Position numbers and translations under genes: made by a program
Assembly (NCBI GenBank): GCA_029891385.1
Contig: CM057224.1
Location: 7,626,001-7,690,000 of the forward strand
DNA: 64,000 bases
From: Erythroxylum novogranatense
Taxonomy: Eukaryota; Streptophyta; Magnoliopsida; Malpighiales; Erythroxylaceae
Direction: 5' to 3'
Shown here: positions 1 to 11,952 of the stretch, in pieces
Position numbering within the stretch: position 1 is the first letter of the stretch
How the letters are laid out: every line of letters begins with the position of its first letter
The notes under the pieces: model-generated
What the model saw: the letters and a program-made list of their open reading frames with translations, nothing else
The model's database searches: none
Told to the model about the DNA's origin: nothing

Positions 1-2633
1 TGTAATATGGAGATAGAGCTTTATATACATGAAGATTCCAGTGGAGTATGTTATATAGCCCAATAGCACTGATGCACAGAAGCCATGTTAGGACCACAGG
101 TGCAAACAAGAATCCAACCCTGTGCGTGCCATAATGTTGAAGGGCAAACAAGCTTATCAGTATGATGCATGCAGCTGGAACTTCTATATCTGCAGAAATT
201 GTTGGCTTTTCAGGAGGTAATATACCAAGAAATACAAGTCCTCTTAAGAGATATGAAAAGGAGTACATTTTAATTACAAAAAATACCAAGAAATCAGGAG
301 GCTAGAAGCAACTTAAACAAAAGCAAAAAATAATAGCAAGAGGAAAAAATATAGGAAAAAGAAGAGGTCTGTTTTCCGAAGGGGACTTCAGCCTAGAATT
401 GCCATGTTTTATGACTTGTGAATTGGAGTGTGACACCTATGCAGCAAGAATAGAAAAGGTTGCTTGTTTCTTCATACTAAAAGTTCTTGCACTATTTTGT
501 GAGCTCCATTTCATGCCAAGCATACATGAACTGTCCAATAGATTTTTAATTGTAGGAGCAAACATCAGGATATTGACTAGCTGTGTGGGATGTTGTTAAC
601 CAATGTTCTACTTGCCCACTGACGTATCCTCCAAACTTAATAATTAATTTATTGGGAGACAAATCAAGGAAAAGTTATTTAATGACTTCATTCTTTACCC
701 TCTTCCAAAACCAAGGTCCATTTGCTCGGTAGGAATGATCTAAAGCAGGCATAAGATATAAATTTGAAGGTAAAGCTTTTATAGAGTACAAGTTTTTCAA
801 GTCTGAGATTAGTTCAGCTCCTCTTAGGATTTGCAACTGATTCACCAGCAAACTTTGGCATTAGCTCCTTATGCAGGCTAAGCTTGAGCAACCATCATTA
901 ACCAAAGAAAGAGTTCAATTAAGAATAAATGACTGTGTCTACTAGACTAAACCAAAAACCTTTTCTTTATAGGTTTAATGTGCAAGGAAATGCTTCTCAG
1001 GCTTTAGATATTTTACTGAGCAGCTCTTCTATAAACTTTGACAATAACTCAATCAATTTCTCAACAAATTGCAACGAAAACTACTTTGTTTCCTGGAAAT
1101 CAAGGAGTGATGATTTGCTACAGAGTATCTATGCTTTAAGCTCTCAGCATTCTATCCAGTTAGCCATCTTAAGTTACACCCCTATCTGAGCATTGGTTCA
1201 CTTCTTCAATTTCAATGGAGAACAAAGGTGGCAAGTCGCAATTGGAAACAGAAATGAGGAAAAAGGTTTCACTAGACTCAGCTTTTTGTAAAATTTGCAG
1301 CCCGTCAGTAGCAGGTCAACGGCAGGTGAGAACGTACTGTTGCAGGGTTAACAGGACAGCCTAAATACTTTTAAAGAAGGGTATACGGCACACACAGCAG
1401 AAAATTTCCTAAAACAAATATCAAAAGTTCAGGTACCAAGTTACGAACTTTGGGGAATTGAAGCTCGAACATGAACTCATAAGGTGTGAGCAGATGATTG
1501 AAATTAAAAGATGCCAAATGAAATGCATAGAAGCACTGTTCCAGATAAACATATGGAGAAGTGAATCAAGAAATGTCCAGACCAATAAACAAGTCAATCA
1601 AGATGAATAATCCACAATCTTCAAGGTAAAAGGAAAAAATGCAAATATGAAGTTATAGGTACTAAAAGAGAGGTGAATCTCACATTTATGATGATCTTTT
1701 GCCATTGAGAGCTCAAGCCCCGAAACCGCAGAAAATACTGCAGAAATACCACGGAACAGTTAGTCTTCGAAGAAGTAAGAACTCCATAGCATGAGTACAT
1801 CAGACATCGGAAAAGGAATCTCCTAGCACAATAGCCGACGTTAAAGCATACCCGAGATAGCAGGTGTAAGGACGCCATCACCTATCACCATACAAGTTCC
1901 AATCAAAGCCAATACAAGCAAAAATCTCTGTAACACCCGATACTTCTCCAGAATAGATTTCAATCGGGAGCCGAAACTAGTTTGTGGGGACAAACTAACG
2001 TTATCTTTCTTGTACTCATATAGTTCCTCATCTGCGACCTGACAATTTGGCAGTGAGTTGACTCGGGCGTGTCGGCACAGCAACGAGTATAAAGCAAAAG
2101 TGCCACCTTCGCCATTGTCATCGGCTTTCAGCACTATGAGCACGTATTTTAACAAGGGAACCAAAGTGAGAGTCCAGAAGACGAAGGAAAGAACGCCATA
2201 AATTTCTTCATTAGTCTCAGAGTGGTGAATATCTTCTGCGAATGTGCTCTTGTACACGTATAATGGCGAAGTGCTTAAATCACCATAAACAACTCCAAGA
2301 CTTTGATACGCGAGAGTCAACACTGTCCTCCACGATTCTCTCTGCAACAAAAGCATCGACTGGATTGCATTATATAGGGTCAACAAGCTAGATAATTGAA
2401 TCAGTAACCAAATAATTACTAAATCAAACAACTTATTCTCCCGCATGACGAATTGAGTACATAACTTAAGGCCTAGTCTAGTCAATATATTGACTCTTCT
2501 TATTCTATATAAAAGGCAACATCTTGATGACAAAAAATGAATCAAATTCACTTTTTAGCAGGTGCTGCATACGGGTGAAACACACCAATCTCACCTTGGC
2601 CTGGTTTGTATAAAACCCTGTTTCCAGATCCAT
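1..2633 (-). CDS. KUP6-like: HAK/KUP/KT potassium transporter, 5' half (exons 1-4, partial)
   Basis: Plasma- or endomembrane K+ transporter of the KT/HAK/KUP (POT) family, by homology. Coding exons on the minus strand, from the start codon: 2633-2595 (13 codons, begins [13 protein letters not shown]), 2341-1852, 1737-1684 (54 nt) and 189-1, which continues beyond the window. Each visible junction has GT/AG (donors at 2594, 1851 and 1683; acceptors ending at 2342, 1738 and 190) and phases 0, 1 and 2 join correctly. Exon 2 carries the family signature [19 protein letters not shown], then [19 protein letters not shown] and [16 protein letters not shown]; exon 3 gives [18 protein letters not shown]; exon 4 gives [19 protein letters not shown]. 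About 245 residues are visible of a family length near 780, covering the first membrane segments. The N-terminus and exon 2 most resemble Arabidopsis KUP6/KUP8 (clade II) from memory. No stop or frameshift is seen, so it is probably functional. Confidence 0.93.
190..1683 (-). other. Intron 3 of the potassium transporter gene (1494 bp)
   Basis: Bounded by donor GT at 1683-1682 and acceptor AG at 191-190 on the minus strand. It is much longer than introns 1 (253 bp) and 2 (114 bp). I see no transposon ends or conserved exon in it. A plus-strand 86-codon open frame at 929-1189 has no recognisable domain and is treated as chance. Confidence 0.8.
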
Positions 2634-3195
2634 GAAGTGAGAGTTCAAACTTCGCAAAGTTCCAATTTTGCGGAAAAATGAAGCGATTCAAGGACAACCC
2701 ATTTGCTGAAACACACCATGCTCAGGAAAATGTTATTCGGAGATCGCATACACAGCAATCAACAGGAAGCCACCGATATAATTTGATACATAATAAAGGA
2801 AGGTTAAGGTAATAATGAAACTTGTCAAGTTAAGGTGAAAAGTAAGCAGCAGCCGATTAACCAGCAATGCAGGCAGAAGAAGAACAAACACGAAACACTA
2901 GGAAAGCAAGAGCTGGCACGGATGTGATGGGAAGTGGAGCTCAGAATCAGAAAACCAAAGAAAGAGTTACCAGAATACAAACATAGTAATGGGGAGAGTG
3001 TGCAGGTAGAAAGATGGTTTGTCTTTGGTCTGTAGTTGGCAATTGTTTGTTTTTTTAAAGAGAAACAGCGGAGAATGAGAAAGAAGAAAATATATGTCCG
3101 CTGAAAAAGACAACGTGCTCTGCAATTCAGCAGACAAAATCGGGACTTTGGCATCTAATGCCTACACCGTTAACCATGTGTGTGATGAAACTGAA
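2634..3195 (-). other. 5' leader of the potassium transporter gene
   Basis: Lies between the TATA-like box and the start codon at 2633. The unspliced leader contains a 109-codon upstream frame (3154-2825) and shorter upstream ATGs. A leader intron is possible: a donor-like CTG|GTAACT on the minus strand near 2968 and an acceptor-like GTGTTTCAG ending at 2706. Removing it would shorten the upstream frame. The transcription start is inferred, not seen. Confidence 0.45.
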
Positions 3196-3224
3196 AAAGA
3201 CGAAACTGAAAAGTAGTGGACTTC

Positions 3225-3232
3225 CTTTTATA
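3225..3232 (-). promoter_or_regulatory. TATA box of the potassium transporter gene
   Basis: The minus strand reads AATATAAAAGGAAG here, a good plant TATA element, about 590 bp upstream of the start codon. It predicts transcription starting near 3195. Confidence 0.55.
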
Positions 3233-5229
3233 TTTTTAGTAGTTTGTTCGATGATAATTATTTAGAATTGAGAAATTAAATTTCAGTAAACTAAATTTTA
3301 GATTAAACTTGAATTTTAAATTCACTATAAAATGACGTTATTTTGAAATGAATTAAATTTACCGAACTCTAAATATAGTGAGATTTTAGACCGAATTCTG
3401 ATTTAATTGAACTCTTTGTCATATTTAATAATTATATGAGTTAAGAGATAATTAGTAACGGTAATTACTAATTAGCAATTAGAAGAAAAGGTATGTGAAA
3501 TGAAGGGCGGTCATGACTGATAAGGGCGGTGACAGTTCACCAAAATGGCTGCTTTTATAAGTCCTGTATGTTGTCATCATTAGTCAAACACATGCTTTGG
3601 GTGCGGTCGCTTGTGTGGTGCGCATCTTATGTCAAGAAAGACTGTTTGACTCTCACAAGCAAAGGGGAGAAAGAAGCGCAACACTAATGCTGCGAATGGG
3701 TGTTGTCTCTGATATTTATAGATGGAATGGAATAAAAATTGAAGATAACGAGGTGTTTGATAACCACAAATTCACAACTCTCAAGATTTAATAGGATAAA
3801 CAGTCTAACAATAACAATTTCATATTGACTTTGCATATTTCTAAAATCAAACATTTGAACTAACTTCAGGAGGACACTGTCAAACACATAGGACAATTCA
3901 GAATTCTCAACATATGAAAACACAGTCTCAATTCATCCAGAAACACAAGCGATACTGCAAAGTTGGGGACCACAATTAGATTCATGATAGCATAACCCGA
4001 AATTGCCAAACACTCTCACATACATGATAGCATAATGCAGATTAGTCTCAAAAAAATAAAATTACCTGTCAACAGAAACACAAGATAATCTTTGGAGCTT
4101 GAGCAACCTCTCACCGATCAATAACAACCCAGCTAATCTTAAACAGCAAAAAAGACAAAGGTTAATAAAAGCTTTAAAATCACCAGATGAATCAAAAGAA
4201 ACAAAATTTTTGTCGATCTACAAGCATCAAGCATTACAAACTGTAAATACTGTAGAATCCCAACAGACCCAAGGTTTCCATTCCTCTCACAAACATAATG
4301 CATTTCCGACCCCAGACAAGAAATAGAGAAAAAGAACACTATTGACATCCATTTCGCAACCAGACAAACCTCGAGACGAAGATGTTGGGGAAACAGAGCA
4401 GTGTGCGAGAGACAACATGCGCCGGTTGTGGGTCGACAAAAAGACGAGTGATGGGGTTGTGGGTCAACAACGGAAGAGGAGTGGTGCGACGGTTGAGGGA
4501 GACGAGGCAAGCCAGACAACAGACGACAACCGAGAGAGAGGATGGGGCTATTTTGGACAACGCGTGACCTAACGTTTCGTAGACAGAGACATAATCTCCC
4601 TTGTCCTACGGTTTTCGAAGATACAAAAAATATTGTCTCTGTCATCCGGGGATTGAAAACAAAAAGTCGGGGACAACAACCAAACAGGTACAAATGACAT
4701 GATTTGTTTGTTTTGTGATCTGTTCCCACTAACGAGAACAGGAACCAAACTGCGTAAATGGACGGAGACAATTAGACCTTAATTACTAAATAGCTTTCAG
4801 GCCATGTTTTACACGTCTAAATCAAAAGGGAGAATCATTCCATGTTTAGGAATGATCATATTCTCTTCCTTCGAGATATTAGTAGAGGCTTATTCGGCAT
4901 CTTTTCAACCTTAATAAAAACAACATCTTTTTAATTATAAGTTTAACCTAAATTTGTTTCTTCTGGCAACTTGTTCTCACGATTGTAAGAGATTTGTACA
5001 CTTTAAATTTAAAATAAAATATTGTTTTCGTAATATTAGTAAATCAATTATAATAAAATCAAGTAATATATAAAAGATCAAATTTAATGAAAGTAAAATG
5101 ATTAAAAGAGCAACTAAATTATTTGAACAAAATGCATAAAAAATGGAATTAATTATTTGAACAATCAAAAGGTGAATAAAATGAAAACAAATATAATTAA
5201 AGGAAACTCTAAGAAAATTAAAATCAACT
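3233..5229. other. Intergenic region upstream of the transporter, no gene recognised
   Basis: AT-rich promoter-proximal DNA followed by a less AT-rich patch (about 4330-4780). The patch holds inverted copies of GACAGAGAC/GTCTCTGTC (4582-4591 and 4635-4644) and ends near ACCAAAC words typical of decayed TIR elements. Open frames on both strands (up to 210 codons on the minus strand at 4139-4771) have no recognisable domain. A small hairpin (ATCATTCC/GGAATGAT) sits at 4832-4855. Confidence 0.4.
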
Positions 5230-5347
5230 AGACCAAGAATCATCATCATCACACCCAGCCCGAAGTTCCGCAGTGAAGCAGGATCTGGGGAGGTCTGATA
5301 GTACGTAGTCTTACCCCTACATAATAAAGAGGTTGTTTTCGGTACCA
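5230..5347 (-). repeat. SINE 3' fragment (Au/plant tRNA-SINE type)
   Basis: The minus strand reads AACAACCTCTTTATTATGTA, then GGGGTAAGACTACGTA, then a CAGACCTCCCCAGATCCTGC core, and ends in a degenerate trinucleotide tail (GATGATGATG). This matches the remembered 3' half of widespread plant SINEs with a GGTAAGGCTGCGTAC / CCCTCCCCAGACCC core and a TTG-type tail. The tRNA-like A/B box head was not found next to it, so it looks 5' truncated. Confidence 0.6.
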
Positions 5348-5639
5348 AGAATAAAAAATATTATTACATTAACTTTATTTTGATCATTTCAATGGTTTGG
5401 GGCTATATGTAATGCATAAATTTGTTCAACAACAAGAAAAGTTTTGATTTGAGTATAAACAAAATGTTTTTGGGAAATTTTAAATTAAATTCAGATCAAA
5501 ATTTTGTCAATAAATGTGTTTTGGAAAACTTGTTCTAAGAAATTTTTTCAATATACATAAGTATCATTACGTAAAAATAATGAGCGATCTGTGAGCAATC
5601 GAAGAGCGAGAGTTTCATAAGTTTAAGATTATTGGTGAC

Positions 5640-7639
5640 AAGCGAGCCTCTCCATGGTTTCGTCTGTGTCTTCTTCTCCCATGACCTCCCAAGCCCCTTT
5701 CACCCCACTCCACGCTTCTTTCCCAACCCACACCACCGATTCTCTTACCTATAATACACTACAAAGCCAAAACCCTAACATTATATGCCTTTTCCCAACT
5801 AAAAACCCTCCTCTCAAAACCACCCTTCGTACCCTAAACACTTCTCTGGAAAAAACCCTAGTTGATGTAGGCATCTCAGAACTTCCTCAGGACATTGAAC
5901 CCGAAATAAACCCTCATCCACTAGCGAAGAAAACTTCGGTGACTATCAGATCGTGGAAGTCAGTTGTGGCCGATGGTATGGTGGATGATTCGATAGAAAA
6001 GGAGCTGACCTATTATCCCCTGAAAGTAAAGGAGGGCAAGATCTATGTCATTCCTCCTCCAGAGCTAGCGAAGAAAGGTGCTTTGAATCTCTGATTAGCC
6101 CTAATTGGATTCTTCTTAGGTAAGCGTCCTTTCCCTGTTGTGCAGAGAGCGCTAACAAAATCATGGCTAGAGTATGGGCTTAAGGAAGTCCTAATCACAA
6201 GTGCAAACAACTTTCTATTCAAATTTGACTCGGTGATAAGCTTAACTCAGGTGCTAGAATATGCTTCAAATGCTAGGATTGTTTTAGCTTGGAACCCAGA
6301 ATGTTTCAGATGTACCATAACTGATCCATGTAGAGGTCTCCCTTTTGAATAGCTCCATTTCTTTTTTTATGACGTGTTTATGGGTCCAATAGCCTCAATC
6401 ATAGGAAGTATCTTTGGGCTGAGCTTTCAACTATCCATTCCACTTTTAGTAACCTTCCCCAGATTATAGTCAGGAATTTTAACGCTATTTTGTTCCCTCA
6501 TGGGGCATAGCCATTTAGCACCTTGGCTATAAATGACATGTATGACTTTAGAAAATGTGTGGAGGATTGTGCCCTATTTGATCTAAACTCTAGTGGCCCT
6601 AGCCTTACTTGGAACAATAATCAATATGGAGACCTTTAGATTGCTAGGAAACTAGATAGAACCATTGTAAATTCCGACTTGAGCACTACCTTTCCAAATT
6701 CCTTTAGTGTTTTTCTTAACCTAAACATCTCTGACCACTCTCTAGTAGTGGTAAAGACTTTAGCCAATCGCCAGAGGAGATTTTCACCTTTCAGGTTCTC
6801 AAATTTCCTAGCTTCTCAACCAAACTTCCTTCAGATAAAACCATGTTTTGTGTAGTGTCCAAACTTAGGTTGATTAAAACAGCTCTAAAAAGTCTTAATT
6901 TGAGACAGATAAGTGATGGGCATGATAGAGTAGAGAGATGTCAAGCAGCTCTAAATATTATCCAAGATCAAAGAAGGATGTTGCCCAACTATCCTCAATT
7001 GATGACTAAGGGGGCTGAAGCTATAAATTCTTTAATCAAAGCACTAGATGACTAGGAATCATTCCTTAGGCAGTCTTTTTAGATCAAATGGTTTAGAGAA
7101 GGAGATAAGAACACCAAATTCTTCCACAACTCTATCTTAGCTCACATGAATAGAAACAACATCCACTCCTTAGTAGTGGAAATGGGAATAGGATTGTTGG
7201 GTTTGAAGAGATTCAAGAGCCATTCATTGGATTTTTTCAAGTTTCTATTGGAGATACATAGGACCTCCCCCTTCCAAAGACTTTGTGGAAAAACTGTTCT
7301 CTCTTTCCTTACTAGAAAATCTCTTAGAATCCCTGATTGCTGAAGTTTCAACACATGAGATTAGGGAGGTTTTTAAATCCTTTAATCCCTATAAGGCTCC
7401 TGAGCTAGATGGGTTCAATGGTTTTTTCTTTTCTCAATCTTGGCCTATAGTAGGAGGGAAGTTACTAGGGGAAGTCAGGACTTCTTTCATCATGGTAAAC
7501 TATTAAAAGAACTCAATTCCACTTTTATCACCCTTATCCTTAAGAAAGCTCACCCTTCCACTGTACTAGATTATAGGCCTATCTCTTGTTGCAATATGCT
7601 TTATAAGGTGATTGATAAAATCATAGCAAATAGGCTTAA
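5640..7639 (+). mobile_element. LINE (L1-like), first segment: ORF1, EN remnant, start of RT
   Basis: An ORF1-like frame runs 5654-6094. After a frameshift near 6095 it continues into a DUF4283-like stretch (ALIGFFLGKRPFPVV, then WLEYGLKEVLITSANNFLFK, to about 6265). The reading then passes abruptly into endonuclease-like residues (RIVLAWNPECFRC, about 6280), so the ORF1 zinc knuckle and the N-terminal half of the endonuclease, with catalytic residues, are deleted. The rest of EN follows in broken frames (a LDR word near 6652, NISDHS at about 6730), then the linker FREGDKNTKFFHNS (about 7092) and the RT start (YKAPELDGFNG, DYRPISCCNMLYKVIDK to about 7620). Stops and frameshifts throughout mark it as dead. 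It is cut at 7639 by LARD-A and resumes at 20107. Its 5' end is uncertain: TTGTCAA at 5504-5510 recurs after the terminal A-run at 31747, a weak target-site candidate. Confidence 0.85.
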
Positions 7640-9796
7640 TGTAACATCCTATCACCGATGGGAAGGGTAAAATGATAATTTGGAATGGGTTGCGAGTGTG
7701 TAAATGTATCTCGGCACGGTCATGCTTAATATGACTTTCATATTTGCATATATTGTAATTTTTGTAAATGCACATGATTGTACATGCATTCATGACATTT
7801 TTCCGGCATCTGTGGTTAATGTGAAAAATGTGTTATTTGTGATTGAAAAATAAATTGGAGTGTATTTTTGTGTGTTTCATATTTTTAGGGAATTTCAGGA
7901 ATTTTTTTCTGGAATTTTTCGGGGTTCATACCCGGACCGAAAAATTTTCAACTGACTGACTGAGTGGTTTTCCTGTACTAGAAATGACTGGCCAATGGCA
8001 CTGAAAAATTGAAGATATGATGTTAGGATTTATTAAGTTAAACCATTGGAGTTTTACGAGAAATTGGAGTAGAATTTGGAACCGACAAGTGACACATGTC
8101 ACTTGCCTACTTAGTCACTTTCTCAATTGTTTATTTAAATATCATGAGTTAGGCCAGTCTTCCACGACACTTTATATTTAGCAAGAGTGGAAGATGCTTT
8201 TCAATGTTTTATTTTCTCCTTCCTTCAAAAGTGTCTCCTTCCTCCTCCTTGGGTGGTTTGTTTTCTTTCCTCCTAGTAAGTGCTGTCCTTCTCCTCTTTA
8301 TCTAAGGCTCTTCTATGTCAAGTTCTTCCTCTCCATGTGTCTAAGCTTAATTCTTGTGATGATGATTGTTGTGTATGATAGTGAGGATTGCCGTGGGTGT
8401 TAGTAGAAGGGAGGAATTGGGGTGGTTTGAAGAGTAAAGGCTTTGAAGCTTGTTTTGGTAAGTCTTTGTGTTTATGTTCTTTCATTTAGTGGTTAGAAGT
8501 AATAATTATGACATCTTGTGCATCACTTGCATGAAGTAGTATGTTAATTGGATGGGCTTAAATGTATAGTTGTGTGAGGATAAATGACTTAACAAGTTTT
8601 AAATTAACTTTCGATTGGCTTTAAGTGTTTTGGATTGGTTAGTATGATGTTGGATGAGTGAAATGAAAGTAAGAAAATTGTGTAGGTTGTGTGCTTCCAA
8701 TTGGGATTAATTACTCAAGAAAATGTCTTGATGAATTTGTGGTTAAATTCTTGGCTAAATGGGATGGTTATTGATGTGGTATTGGTGGTTTCATAAAAGA
8801 AGTAGGATTTAGTATGAAATCTGGAAAATAGAATTTGTATATGTTTCAGGGATTTGTTTATAACTTTTGATGTGGTTATGCTATTGAGTTGAGGTTTGCT
8901 TTAAATTAAACTTGAGAGATAAGGCTAGAATTCCTATGAAGGAAGTTCTGTCCAATTGTGACTGGAAGAGCTTTGAATTTAGCTCGGAAGTTTGAAATGT
9001 ATATGCTGGATGAACAGAATCCGAGCTTTGATTCCATCTTGATGACCTGAATCTTTGAGAATTTTTCTAGGATAAAGGAGACCAATTATGAGAAATTGGT
9101 ATTCTGAAAGTTGTAGAGGATTGTTATAGTTTTCTAATGAGATATTTTATGCAAATTTTGGATGTGAGGATTGTAAGATGTAAATTTGGAAAGTTTTGTT
9201 GTAGTTGAGATTACATGCTGATTTCATAAGCTTTGACAGGACAATCACCTTCATGAGAGAATTTGACATATTTTGAATTGGAATTTGTTGTGAAGTCCTT
9301 CCTGAGAATTGTAGTTTATTGTCTGAGCTTTTTATTGCTATATGGTATGGAAATTTTCGCTAAGGGGATTTGGAGTTACGAATTTTGAAAGATTGGGTTT
9401 CTATTGAGTATAATTTGAGTAGGCTGAACCTTTGTTTGTGAATTGGATTTGATTAGAGATGGAATTGGCTTATAAGTTATTCCTAAAAGATGTAGCATTT
9501 GTTTTTCTCTTTTTATTAATATAAAGTTTGGAATTTTTGGTTAAGGAGATGAAAAGTTATGATTTTTGAAAAAAAAAATGCTGAACTACTGTGGCAAGTC
9601 TGTGATTTGGCAGTGTCTTTTAGTGCAATTTTGACACCCTTAGAAGTGTTATTAAATTCCAAGTTCTTCATGAAACTTGTAGGATTTTCTGAGATCTTTC
9701 CAACGAGACTGATCTTGTATTATTTGGACATTTGTGTGAAAAGATCGACCTTGTGAAAGAAGAGATGGTTTTTGGGAAAGAGTTGAAAAAAAAAGG

Positions 9797-9876
9797 GAGG
9801 TCAGTATCGCCCGCCCATGCGGGCGAGCGTGCCGAGCTCGCCTGGCGAGCGGGGAGCCCGGCTCGCCCTCCGACCT
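9797..9876 (+). repeat. GC-rich palindromic cassette in the LARD-A 5' LTR
   Basis: An island of GCGAGC/GCTCGC words in an AT-rich LTR, including the hairpin CCCGCCCATGCGGG and words in both orientations. The matching stretch of the 3' LTR (18862-18955, in the inverted part) has an extra block and a locally inverted block. Confidence 0.85.
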
Positions 9877-11060
9877 CTGTCCAATCTTTTGTGCATAACT
9901 TTTTCATCCGACCTCCAAACCACTTGATTTTCGAAGCGATGGTTTCCTAAGAGATTTTTCTACCTTTCCACACCAGACTTAGGCTTTTTGAGATCAAACA
10001 AAAAGGAGATGGTCGGATCTAAGTGGGTGGATCGGTTGGAATAGTTTGAACATACTTTAGTAATTTGTGGATATCTTAAGCTAGAGAGCTCGGATCGAGC
10101 TGATTCTTTTTCCTAAGGAAACTAGAGACATAGCTCTACAATTATTATGAAGAGGTCGGTTTTCAATTTAGCCATTAAGATGTTCATTTTTCCTTAGTGA
10201 AGTTTCATAGTGTGTTGACCTGGACATGTTTTGGGAATAACTTTTCCATCTGACGTCCGATTGACCCGATTCTTGAGGCATCAGATTCGTGAAATATTTA
10301 ATTTCATTTATTTGTGAAATTAGAAATTTTTAGAGCAAAAATTGACGGGATTAGGTTAAGTCGAAGTGAGGGGATTGGGTAATGATTTTTCCGATCCATA
10401 TTTTCTTAATAATTGGACCTATGGAAGTCCGAATTGAGTGATTTTCATGTCAATAAGTTTCTAATGATTAAAGGAAATTGTTGTGACAGGAAATTATGAA
10501 ATAGTGCCGGGAATTTCACGAACATGCATTGTACACATTTAATTGCTACATGTGCATTATTAAATGTTTCTGATTGCCAATTTGGTAATGTTGGATATTT
10601 GGACTGTTTTAGAGACGCATTTGGAACGTCAATTCACAGACGTTGCCGAGACTTCCAGGCTTTAGCTTCGGAAGCAAAGGTGAGTAACCTAGACGGTTCC
10701 TCAATTATTTTTTGGTTATATTATGCACTTATACAATTGTGGAGAATAACGGAGGGGCTTTTGTGTTTGTTTGTGCCAATATTCCGGACCGAAGGTGTCC
10801 AATGTATGTGGAAGATTATGAAATAGGAGTGTTTTACTGGTGATTATGATTGGAATGTGATTGTTTGTGAACCAATTGTATGAATGCGTTAATTGGGATT
10901 ATAAATCGTGATTGTGACTACACTGTGAATTGTTATGGAACAATTGTTTGAATGTGATAACTTGGATCCTATTGTGATGTAATATGGTTCAATTGTGACA
11001 CATGCATTCCATTCATGAATGCATGATCAGTTAATGAGAGTTGTGACCAGAGCAGCCACC

Positions 11061-11207
11061 GAGAGCTATAAGCTCAACGTTTATATTGGGCTTTGAGCCC
11101 CACAGTGATCCAGAGACTTTGGTTCAACGATTAATGCACCCATATTGGGACAGTTCAGAGCCTCAGGCTCACCGGTTAATGCGCTCATGTTGGGACAGCT
11201 AGGCGCT
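11061..11207 (+). repeat. Three degenerate about 46-50 bp repeats in the LARD-A 5' LTR
   Basis: Successive units contain GAGC...GCTC palindromic words followed by TTAATGC and TTGGGACAG or TTGGGCTTT. The 3' LTR copy lies inverted at about 17530-17690. The same array is longer and more regular in LARD-B. Confidence 0.7.
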
Positions 11208-11940
11208 CAGTCACAACACCGTAATAAATTGGAAAGGATCACATGTGCATTACATATGCATTGGATTGCATTTCATTGAATGAATGGAAGGCTAACTGCT
11301 TTGTGATTCTGTGTATTTCTGAGTGTGAATTGGGCAACAACCATCTTGTATTTGGAATGTTTTATAAATTCAATTGGGTATAAATATTTAAGCAAATGGA
11401 ATGTGGCACATTAATGTGTTCAGGTGTAATTGTGCAATGTGCTTAATTATGCAACAATGTGAAAGTATGTGATATGTGAATTATTGTGTTGCATGAATTG
11501 AGTGCACCATCGAAGATGGTTCCTCACTGAGTTCGCAAAACTCACCCAAAATTTGTAATTATTTTCAGACTCGAAGAATACCCGTTAAACAGCACGGAGT
11601 ATGACATCTATTTGGTTATCTGATGAGGAAGGGGTCGGGATCGATTTCGGTATGCATTAGTGTATTTTTATTTTATGAATTTTTGTATTACTGATTTGGA
11701 CAATTTGTAAAGTCAACGGATTGGAATAAATTGTATTTATGAAAAGGACTTCGAGGCCGTTGATTTGTTTATGCAAATTATTTTCCGCATAACTTATCAT
11801 GTGTATGTGTATGTGTTATAAAAAATTTTTATACTGAGTTTGATTGAGTGATGTAGCCTGCCGCCCTCGCAGGGCACGGACTCGGATATCACCGTCGATG
11901 TCGGGTTCGGGTCATGCGGGAGTGGGGTGTTACATTTAGG

Positions 11941-11952
11941 TGGTATCAGAGC
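11941..11952 (+). other. Primer binding site of LARD-A (initiator Met tRNA)
   Basis: TGGTATCAGAGC, complementary to the 3' end of plant initiator-Met tRNA, 6 bases after the 5' LTR. It is followed by a perfect 16-bp palindrome AGAAGTTCGAACTTCT at 11955-11970. Confidence 0.9.

Larger units (their letters stand above)
7640..11934 (+). repeat. 5' LTR of LARD-A (4295 bp)
   Basis: Starts TGTAACATCCTATCACCGAT and ends GGAGTGGGGTGTTACA-like. Collinear with the 3' LTR to about 9306. From 9307 to 11230 the 3' LTR carries the same DNA inverted. Holds a GC-rich palindromic cassette (about 9797-9876) and three degenerate units of the 46-bp repeat (11061-11207). No coding region: its longest open frames are near 100 codons and meaningless. 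Confidence 0.92.

Noticed and set aside
929..1189. 86-codon plus-strand open frame in intron 3 of the transporter
   Set aside because: Serine/asparagine-rich with no domain, antisense within an intron defined by good splice sites.
4139..4771. 210-codon minus-strand open frame
   Set aside because: Longest non-transposon frame but no recognisable domain, overlaps equally open frames on the other strand, and its composition follows the local GC patch.
9668..9950. Open frames across the GC-rich LTR cassette
   Set aside because: They exist because the cassette is GC-rich and stop-poor; the frame is not kept in the other LTR.
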